A DNA stretch of 43,112 bases, from NCBI GenBank assembly GCA_903859155.1, contig CAIOLO010000031.1, forward strand, positions 1 through 43,112. Direction: 5' to 3'. Positions 38,337-43,112 of the stretch are shown here, piece by piece (the stretch's first letter is position 1; each line of letters starts with the position of its first letter). The translations under genes were made by a program, and so were the position numbers. This stretch comes from an uncultured beta proteobacterium. GTDB taxonomy: Bacteria > Pseudomonadota > Gammaproteobacteria > Burkholderiales > SG8-39. The notes beneath the pieces were generated by a model that saw only the letters and a list, made by a program, of their open reading frames with translations, had not been told where the DNA came from and made no database searches.

Positions 38337-38621
38337 CTATTTTTCAACCTGAACGCCGCGCCAGAACGCAAGGTGGTCCTTGATCTGCGCCGCCGCCGGC
38401 TTGGGATCGGGGTAATACCAGGCGGCATCCTTGTTGAGTTTGCCGTCGACCACCACGTCGTAATAACTCGCAACACCTTTCCAGCCGCAAGTCGTATGCG
38501 TGTCGCTGGGTTTCAGCAGCGCCGGATTTGCGCTTCCCGGAGGAAAATAGACGTTGCCCTCCACCGTCTCGAATTTCTCGGATTGCGCGATCACTGCGCC
38601 GTTCCAGATGGCCTTGGGCAT
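38337..38621 (-). CDS. DUF427 domain protein
   Basis: A 94-residue protein spanning one DUF427 domain: MPKAIWNGAVIAQSEKFETVEGNVYFPP, then THTTCGWKGVASYYDVVVDG and AAWYYPDPKP. The domain has a known fold but no settled function. The ATG at 38621 has GGAGG five bases before it. Its 3' end faces the end of egtB, and the upstream region holds repeated ATCCGGACAG boxes. Confidence 0.9.
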   Translation of the reverse strand: MPKAIWNGAVIAQSEKFETVEGNVYFPPGSANPALLKPSDTHTTCGWKGVASYYDVVVDGKLNKDAAWYYPDPKPAAAQIKDHLAFWRGVQVEK

Positions 38622-38640
38622 GCCGCCTCCTGACGCTGTT

Positions 38641-38694
38641 ATCCGGACAGTAGGTCCGTGAGGCGCAACCATACTGCATTTGCGATCCGGACAG
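38641..38694 (-). promoter_or_regulatory. Direct repeats upstream of the DUF427 gene
   Basis: ATCCGGACAG occurs at 38641-38650 and again at 38685-38694. The first copy also forms a short dyad CGGAC/GTCCG (38644-38648 and 38654-38658). The spacing of 44 bases is about four helix turns, which would suit a regulator binding two sites upstream of ATG 38621. The evidence is the sequence pattern only. Confidence 0.3.
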
Positions 38695-38713
38695 CCCCGC
38701 GTTGCGGCGCCAC

Positions 38714-38747
38714 ATGAAAAAGCCCGGCAGAAGCCGGGCTTTTTCAT
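38714..38747. terminator. Bidirectional Rho-independent terminator
   Basis: A perfect 15-bp inverted repeat (arms 38714-38728 and 38733-38747, loop AGAA) contains a GCCCGGC core flanked by five A on one side and five T on the other. It lies 43 bases past the stop of the Ala/Lys-rich gene and should end its transcript on the minus strand; the shape would also stop plus-strand transcripts. Confidence 0.9.
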
Positions 38748-38789
38748 TCCTGCGGCGGCGGTTTCCCGCCGTCATCGGTCAGTGCCTGC

Positions 38790-39089
38790 TTACTTCTTGT
38801 CGCCGGTCTTGCCTTCCGCCTTCTTGGCTTCGGCTTTGGCGGGGGCTGCCTTGGCGTCGGCTTTCGCTTCGGCTTTGGCCGGGGCTGCCTTGGCGTCGGC
38901 TTTGGCTTCGGCTTTGGCCGGAGCTGCCTTGGCATCGGCTTTCGCTTCGGCTTTGGCGGGCGCAGCCGGGGCCGCTTTCGCTTCGGCCTTCGCCGGTGCT
39001 GCCTTGGCAGGTGTCGCGGGGGCTTGCGCGAACACGGAACCGGCAAATGCAGAAGCGATCACCAGGGCGATAATTTTGCGATTAAACAT
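38790..39089 (-). CDS. Exported Ala/Lys-rich repeat protein
   Basis: A 99-residue protein with a signal peptide (MFNRKIIALVIASAFAGSVFA, cleavage after VFA). The mature part is almost entirely Ala, Lys, Glu, Asp and Pro, in repeats of the 13-residue unit KAEAKADAKAAPA. It is strongly basic and acidic at once, probably disordered or a short alpha helix, and resembles small Ala/Lys-rich periplasmic proteins seen in Betaproteobacteria. Function unknown. AAGGAAA precedes ATG 39089, and a strong terminator follows, so it is its own transcript and may be abundant. Confidence 0.82.
   Translation of the reverse strand: MFNRKIIALVIASAFAGSVFAQAPATPAKAAPAKAEAKAAPAAPAKAEAKADAKAAPAKAEAKADAKAAPAKAEAKADAKAAPAKAEAKKAEGKTGDKK
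38848..38964 (-). repeat. Three tandem 39-nt coding repeats
   Basis: Copies at 38848-38886, 38887-38925 and 38926-38964 each encode 13 residues. The first two differ at two positions by eye; the third diverges near its end. The unit is a multiple of three, so gain or loss of copies keeps the frame. Confidence 0.88.
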
Positions 39090-39167
39090 GTCTGTTTCCT
39101 TTATGTGGTTTATTAGGTTGGTTCTATCGTTGAACCTGAGTAAAGAACGCCTGTGCACACCAAGCGT

Positions 39168-39183
39168 TGACAGCTATTTGTCA
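39168..39183 (-). promoter_or_regulatory. Dyad upstream of the Ala/Lys-rich protein gene
   Basis: TGACA-N6-TGTCA (39168-39172 and 39179-39183) lies in a locally AT-rich gap 79 bases above ATG 39089. It may be a regulator site for the repeat-protein gene. No convincing -35/-10 pair was found beside it. Confidence 0.3.
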
Positions 39184-39276
39184 GGATTATCCCAGAATAT
39201 TGTTACAAAACGTTAACAAAGCCTGCCGGCGGCACATTGATGCGCCGGATGGGGTGGCGAAACCACACCGCCTGGA

Positions 39277-40380
39277 TCAGTCCGGCTTGAACCGGACCAC
39301 CCGGTTGCGTCCCTGGCGCTTGGCCTGGTACATGGCGCGGTCGGCCCTGGCGGATATGGCGTCGATGCTGCTGCCATCTTCAGGATAGCCCGCAATGCCG
39401 ATACTGACCGTGCAGGTCACCAGGTTGCCTCCGCCCACGTCGATCGGCGCCCCCGCCATCGCATCGCGTATGCGCTCTGCGACGATCACGGCCCCCTCCG
39501 GAGGAGTCTCGGACAGGAACACGATGAATTCATCCCCGCCATAGCGCGCCGGCACATCGTTATCGCGCAATTCATTGCGGATCGCCGTGGCCAGATATTT
39601 GAGCAGATGGTTGCCCGCCTCGTGTCCGTAGGTGTCGTTGACGATCTTGAGATTGTCCGAATCGATCATGAGTATCGAGGACGGGCGGTTGTATCGAACC
39701 GCCTGGGCAAGCAGCCGGTTGGCCGATATCGCCAGGCCGCGCAAATTAAACAATCCGGTCAGATCATCCACCTCGGCGAGCAGCCTGGCGCGATTCAGCC
39801 CGTAGCGGATGTCCGCCGAGAACATGGTGAGGATGTAGCCCACCAGCAGCAAGGGTGCAATCTGCGCCGCGAATGCGCCATAGAAGGCTGAGGAAAAGAA
39901 CATTTCCGTGGAAACACCGCCCCCCAGAAACAGGTAACACGCGGCGATCAGGCCTATTTCGATCAGGGTGGTGAGTTTGCTCAAGGCCAGCGCTGCGGTG
40001 ATGACCGGCAGCAGATAGGTGTTGAGCAGCGGGCTGGACAGCCCCCCGGTGAACCAGAGCACCCAGGTGATGAAAGCGATCATTCCCCAGGTTTCAACGG
40101 CGATCTTCCAGCGCGTTTCGCTCTTGTAAAAATTCGCGTAACGAAACCCCATCACGAAGCTGGCGTAAAAGAACAGGCCTGCGGCCAGCGCGGCATCGAT
40201 TTCGCCGTCGCTCAAACTGCGCGAAAACGCCAGAAACAGCAGCACCAGGGCGAGCAGCAGCCAGTGAATTTCGGCCACCGTGCGTGCAATGCCGCGCAGT
40301 TCTTCCTGTTCGATACTGGGCAGCGCCCGATCGCGCACCAAGGGGGAAATTACGCCAGCCACCGTTTCGATCCGTCCCAA
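39277..40380 (-). CDS. Membrane diguanylate cyclase (GGDEF)
   Basis: A 367-residue inner-membrane enzyme making cyclic di-GMP from two GTP. Five or six membrane helices lie between about 38 and 187 (for example WLLLALVLLFLAF and APLLLVGYILTMF), with no recognisable sensor domain beyond them. The catalytic domain (about 200-367) has DDLTGLFNLRG, IDSDNLKIVNDTYGHEAG and an intact GGDEF at 281-285, so it should be active. RDND (272-275) is five residues before GGDEF and fits the RxxD product-inhibition site. The start is read as TTG 40380, with GAGGG upstream. Confidence 0.92.
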   Translation of the reverse strand: MGRIETVAGVISPLVRDRALPSIEQEELRGIARTVAEIHWLLLALVLLFLAFSRSLSDGEIDAALAAGLFFYASFVMGFRYANFYKSETRWKIAVETWGMIAFITWVLWFTGGLSSPLLNTYLLPVITAALALSKLTTLIEIGLIAACYLFLGGGVSTEMFFSSAFYGAFAAQIAPLLLVGYILTMFSADIRYGLNRARLLAEVDDLTGLFNLRGLAISANRLLAQAVRYNRPSSILMIDSDNLKIVNDTYGHEAGNHLLKYLATAIRNELRDNDVPARYGGDEFIVFLSETPPEGAVIVAERIRDAMAGAPIDVGGGNLVTCTVSIGIAGYPEDGSSIDAISARADRAMYQAKRQGRNRVVRFKPD

Positions 40381-40450
40381 AAAACGCCCTCGGAAAAACC
40401 GCCCGTGCTGCGCCGATTGGCAGGCAGTTGCTCCATGCGGCTCAACAAAT

Positions 40451-41095
40451 TCAGGCTGCTTTCGCGAATTGCTCCTGCAACTGCTTCTCGAAATCCAGCG
40501 CCTTTTTCACCGCGGGGCGCTGCTGCATGCGCTCGCAGTGTGCGACGCAGTTCCGGTACTTGGAGAAATCCAGTTTGAACTGGATGGCGCGGCGCCAGGT
40601 CCAGAAAAAATGCGAATCGGCTGCGCACCATTTGTCGAAAAAATACTCGCGCCCGGACAGCATGTCGTTGGCGACTTCGAAGACGTGGTCGAGTTCTTTG
40701 GCCACCATACGCTGGGTTCCCTCCTCGGACCCCGGCGTATCGCAGAATTTCAGGGGCGAGTTGAAGCGGCTCAGGTGCGGGTGAATTCCCGATGCGCACC
40801 AGGCCATGATGGAAATCGCACGGACCTCATTTTCCGAATCGGCGGGCAGGATCCCCGCCTTGGGAAAGGCACGTGTCATCCACAATGCCATCGCCACATT
40901 TTCGGTCAGCGGTTTGCCGTCGATCAACAGCAACGGCACTTTGTGCTTGGGGTTCATGCGCAGATATTCCGCCGACATTTGTTCGGCCTTGCGCATATTG
41001 ACCGGCTTGATCTCGAAATCGGCGCCCGCTTCGTTGAGCGAAATCAGCGGCACCAGACTGCAGGCCACCGGCGCGTAATAAAGCGTAATTTTCAT
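40451..41095 (-). CDS. Glutathione S-transferase family protein
   Basis: A 214-residue GST. The N-terminal thioredoxin-like domain begins MKITLYYAPVACSLVPLISLNEAG and has the cis-Pro turn HKVPLLL and the glutathione-binding LTENVAM. The helical C-terminal domain includes WCAADSHFFWTWRRA and NCVAHCERMQQRPAVKKAL. The residue after ACS could be the catalytic Ser/Cys of a beta-class enzyme. GGGGGAG sits just before ATG 41095. Upstream, a dyad at 41148-41161 may control it. Confidence 0.9.
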   Translation of the reverse strand: MKITLYYAPVACSLVPLISLNEAGADFEIKPVNMRKAEQMSAEYLRMNPKHKVPLLLIDGKPLTENVAMALWMTRAFPKAGILPADSENEVRAISIMAWCASGIHPHLSRFNSPLKFCDTPGSEEGTQRMVAKELDHVFEVANDMLSGREYFFDKWCAADSHFFWTWRRAIQFKLDFSKYRNCVAHCERMQQRPAVKKALDFEKQLQEQFAKAA

Positions 41096-41147
41096 AGACT
41101 CCCCCACGGATGAATACCCCAGATAATTCCACTGTAAACCACTGGTA

Positions 41148-41161
41148 CTATTGTGCAATAG
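41148..41161. promoter_or_regulatory. Perfect dyad between divergent GST and CbiX genes
   Basis: CTATTG-TG-CAATAG (41148-41161) is a 14-base palindrome with six-base arms, in an AT-rich patch of the 231-base divergent gap. TTGCAC inside it could double as a -35 for the GST gene. It has the size of a dimeric regulator site. Confidence 0.4.
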
Positions 41162-41326
41162 AAAATCCAAAAAAACTTTTCACTTTGCCGACAAAGTCAT
41201 CCTCCCCGCCAATGCATTTTGCCCAGCAGTTGCTTCGGTCGCGCCGATTGCCCGCGCCGGCAGCCGGAATCGGCTGGCGTTGCCTGTGAATAATGCCGCC
41301 CCCGGCAACCGGTGGCAACTCCGGTG

Positions 41327-41713
41327 ATGAGCGACGCCATCGTGTTGCTTGCGCACGGCGCCCGCGATCCCGAATGGGCGCGACCGATCGAAGCCATGGC
41401 TGCGCGCCTTCGCGTGCTGCTTCCGCAAACGCGGGTGGAACTCGCGTTCCTGGAATTCATGCACCCGGACATCGACGCCGCGGTAGCCGGACTTGTCAAG
41501 CAGGGCAATCACCGCATCAAGGTGGTGCCGGTGTTCCTGGCGCAAGGCGGGCATGTCAAGCGCGACCTCCCGGCAAAGATCGAGGCGCTCAGGTCGAATT
41601 TGCAGGGTGCGCATGCCGGACTTGCCATCGACCTGCTGCCCGCCATCGGCGAGCAGCCCGAGGTCATCGATGCCATTGCCGCCTGCGTCGCCCGCATTGC
41701 CGGCAAATCCTGA
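41327..41713 (+). CDS. CbiX-type sirohydrochlorin chelatase
   Basis: A 128-residue small chelatase of the CbiX-S kind, which inserts Co2+ or Fe2+ into sirohydrochlorin as a dimer. The metal-binding His is in LLAHGARDPEW, and the second is in FLAQGGHVKRDLPAKI; the alternating strand/helix pattern fits the fold. Whether it serves sirohaem or cobalamin cannot be read, as no other tetrapyrrole gene is here. ATG 41327 (MSDAIVLLAHG) is the usual start; GTG 41312 would add five residues. Confidence 0.87.
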   Translation: MSDAIVLLAHGARDPEWARPIEAMAARLRVLLPQTRVELAFLEFMHPDIDAAVAGLVKQGNHRIKVVPVFLAQGGHVKRDLPAKIEALRSNLQGAHAGLAIDLLPAIGEQPEVIDAIAACVARIAGKS

Positions 41714-41798
41714 GCGCCCGCCCGCCGCGTTCTGCACAGCCGATGCCATGCCTTGCCCCTGCTACAATCGTGTTCTGTATTTTTACGGCAGCGGCGCG

Positions 41799-42755
41799 AT
41801 GCACTACCGTAGCACGGTCGACAGACAGGAAGCTCGCGAAACCGGCGGGGATTTGTCGACCCCGCCCATAATGCTGGCAGCGGCGATGTGGCTGGTTGCC
41901 GGGTGGCTTTCACTGGCGCAACCGGCCGGTGCGGCCGCGCCGGGCGCCGATACGCTGGGCAAGATCCGCAGCACGCGAACCATAGTCCTCGGGCATCGCA
42001 CTGCATCGATACCGTTTTCCTACCTTCCCGGGACCATCTCCAGGCCGATCGGCTATTCCATCGCGATTTGCGAGCACATCGTCGACGCCGTCAAGGCCAA
42101 CCTGCACCTGCCCGAACTGCGGGTCCAGTACCACCCGGTGCAGCCGGATAACCGCATGGCGATGGTCGCCAGCGGATCGGTCGATGTCGAGTGCGGCTCG
42201 ACCACCGCTACGCCCGAGCGGCGCAAGGAGGTCGATTTCAGCACGACTACTTTTGTCGCGGCAACGCGGGTTGCGGTTGTAAAAGGCGGACCCCTCAGGG
42301 CCTTGCGCGACCTGAACGGTCACCGGATTGCCGTAACCCGCGGCACCACCAATGAACAGGTCATGGAGCAGGTTGCGCGCGAGCGGAAACTGGACGTTCA
42401 GCTGGTGCGCGGCCGTGACCACGATGCCAGCTATGCGGCGTTCCGCTCGGGCAAGGCCGATGCTGTGGCCATGGACGACATCCTGCTGCTCGGATTGATG
42501 ACCGAAGCCGGCGAGCAGGGAAAAATCGAGTTCATGGACGAGACCCTGTCCAGCGAGCCCTACGCCATCATGCTCAGAAAGAATGATCCGGAATTCAAGG
42601 CGCTGGTCGACAAAGCCATCAATGAGATGATCGACCATAGTGAGATGGCCAAGCTTTATCAGCAATGGTTTCGCTCGCCGATCCCGCCCAAGCGGGCGAA
42701 CCTTGCACTGCCGTTTACCGAGGAAATGGCCAGGGTGCTCAAGCTGGTGCGGTAG
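41799..42755 (+). CDS. Amino-acid-type ABC transporter substrate-binding protein
   Basis: A 318-residue periplasmic binding protein of the SBP_bac_3 family (glutamate/aspartate GltI-like). The N-terminal 24 residues are hydrophilic, then LAAAMWLVAGWLSLAQPAGAAA forms the signal; an ATG at 41871 would start nearer to it. The core shows TLGKIRSTRTIVLGHRTASIPFSY, VDVECGSTTATPERRKEVDFS, DLNGHRIAVTRGTT and KADAVAMDDILL. The conserved Arg and Asp residues for amino-acid binding are in ATPERRKEVDFS and VAMDD. A close paralogue begins 187 bases downstream. No permease or ATPase is visible before the window ends. Confidence 0.88.
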   Translation: MHYRSTVDRQEARETGGDLSTPPIMLAAAMWLVAGWLSLAQPAGAAAPGADTLGKIRSTRTIVLGHRTASIPFSYLPGTISRPIGYSIAICEHIVDAVKANLHLPELRVQYHPVQPDNRMAMVASGSVDVECGSTTATPERRKEVDFSTTTFVAATRVAVVKGGPLRALRDLNGHRIAVTRGTTNEQVMEQVARERKLDVQLVRGRDHDASYAAFRSGKADAVAMDDILLLGLMTEAGEQGKIEFMDETLSSEPYAIMLRKNDPEFKALVDKAINEMIDHSEMAKLYQQWFRSPIPPKRANLALPFTEEMARVLKLVR

Positions 42756-42857
42756 CGACGATTCCGCCGCCAAATCATGCTTGCGGCGCCGACTCTCGAC
42801 GATGCAGGCTCCCCGAAGGCGGACAAGCTCACCGCACCCGCCAACGCGCGCTCCGGC

Positions 42858-42887
42858 TTGGACAAACCCCGAGGCGCTACGTAGAAT
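42858..42887 (+). promoter_or_regulatory. Possible promoter of the second substrate-binding protein gene
   Basis: TTGGAC (42858-42863) and TAGAAT (42882-42887) are 18 bases apart, a fair sigma-70 pair, 55 bases before ATG 42942. It would let the second gene be expressed apart from the first. Confidence 0.4.
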
Positions 42888-42941
42888 CCGTCGCAGCGCG
42901 CCAGCTGCGCGCCACGCAGTTTCGCCAACCGGGAGATTCCG

Positions 42942-43112
42942 ATGAAAACACGCTTGATAGCCGTCGCGTTAGCAGCTGCGGGCCTGGCAGGCATCGCCCA
43001 TGCCCAGGTGACCACGCTGAAAAAAGTCCAGGACGCCGGGGAAATCGTGATGGGCGTGCGCGAATCCTCGTCGCCGCTGTCATTTACCCTGGGCAACAAC
43101 CAGTTCGCCGGC
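42942..43112 (+). CDS. Amino-acid ABC transporter substrate-binding protein, partial (cut by window end)
   Basis: The first 57 codons of a second SBP_bac_3 protein; the rest lies beyond the window. It has a clear signal peptide (MKTRLIAVALAAAGLAGIAHA), then TLKKVQDAGEIVMGVRESS and SPLSFTLGNN, which aligns with TLGKIRSTRTIVLGHRTAS and IPFSY of the upstream gene. GGGAG is six bases before ATG 42942. This is probably the GltI-type binding protein of a glutamate/aspartate transporter whose permease genes would follow. Confidence 0.85.
   Translation, partial: MKTRLIAVALAAAGLAGIAHAQVTTLKKVQDAGEIVMGVRESSSPLSFTLGNNQFAG

Noticed and set aside
38848-38964. Tandem 39-nt units considered as a CRISPR array
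   Set aside because: There are no spacers; the units are directly adjacent and code for a continuous Ala/Lys-rich protein.

Overview
The window is high-GC bacterial chromosome and most resembles a betaproteobacterium. That view rests on two gene orders I know from that class (fmdB–DUF502–aspS and ssb–MFS–uvrA), a soxYZAXB thiosulfate-oxidation operon, and protein families typical of aerobic, partly lithotrophic, compound-degrading environmental Betaproteobacteria. No rRNA, tRNA, CRISPR array, insertion sequence or prophage gene is visible. Positions 1-184 hold no gene I can support.

Layout. 185-3890: fatty-acid oxidation (an enoyl-CoA hydratase/isomerase divergent from a FadJ-type bifunctional enzyme) and a methyltransferase. 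3934-6321: a lysozyme-inhibitor-like lipoprotein, a conserved unknown with a terminator-like hairpin in its leader, and a potassium channel with an RCK domain. 6377-10414: a co-directional run of a CocE-type hydrolase, a carboxymuconolactone-decarboxylase-family protein and an exported amidohydrolase. 10514-11565: nudB and a translationally coupled SRPBCC protein. 11698-15743: an Mla-like lipid transport set (permease, MCE protein, TPR lipoprotein) without an ATPase gene, then an exported protein and a zinc-ribbon membrane protein. 15879-19751 (minus strand): fmdB, DUF502, aspS, then a secreted RNase Sa-like ribonuclease and its barstar inhibitor. 20066-21533: a broken nucleotidyltransferase/DUF4384 chimera and an OmpA-family protein. 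21560-27905 (minus strand): soxYZAXB followed without a real gap by two paralogous metal-dependent amidohydrolases. 28112-33019: ssb, a YajR-like transporter and divergent uvrA. 33212-34117: two small proteins and RidA. 34289-38251: ergothioneine synthesis genes egtD and egtB, divergent from a one-chain substrate-binding/permease transporter. 38337-41095 (minus strand): DUF427 protein, Ala/Lys-rich exported repeat protein, diguanylate cyclase, glutathione transferase. 41327-43112: a CbiX-type chelatase and two amino-acid-type solute-binding proteins, the last cut by the window end.

How they work together. The sox operon should give periplasmic thiosulfate oxidation; soxCD is absent from this window. 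EgtD trimethylates histidine and EgtB adds sulfur, and the adjacent transporter could carry ergothioneine or a related betaine. The most unusual parts are the RNase/barstar pair inside the aspS operon, the two CxCC-bearing amidohydrolases appended to sox, the reversed-order fused transporter beside egtBD, the nonsense-interrupted nucleotidyltransferase–DUF4384 chimera, and several dyads in promoter regions.
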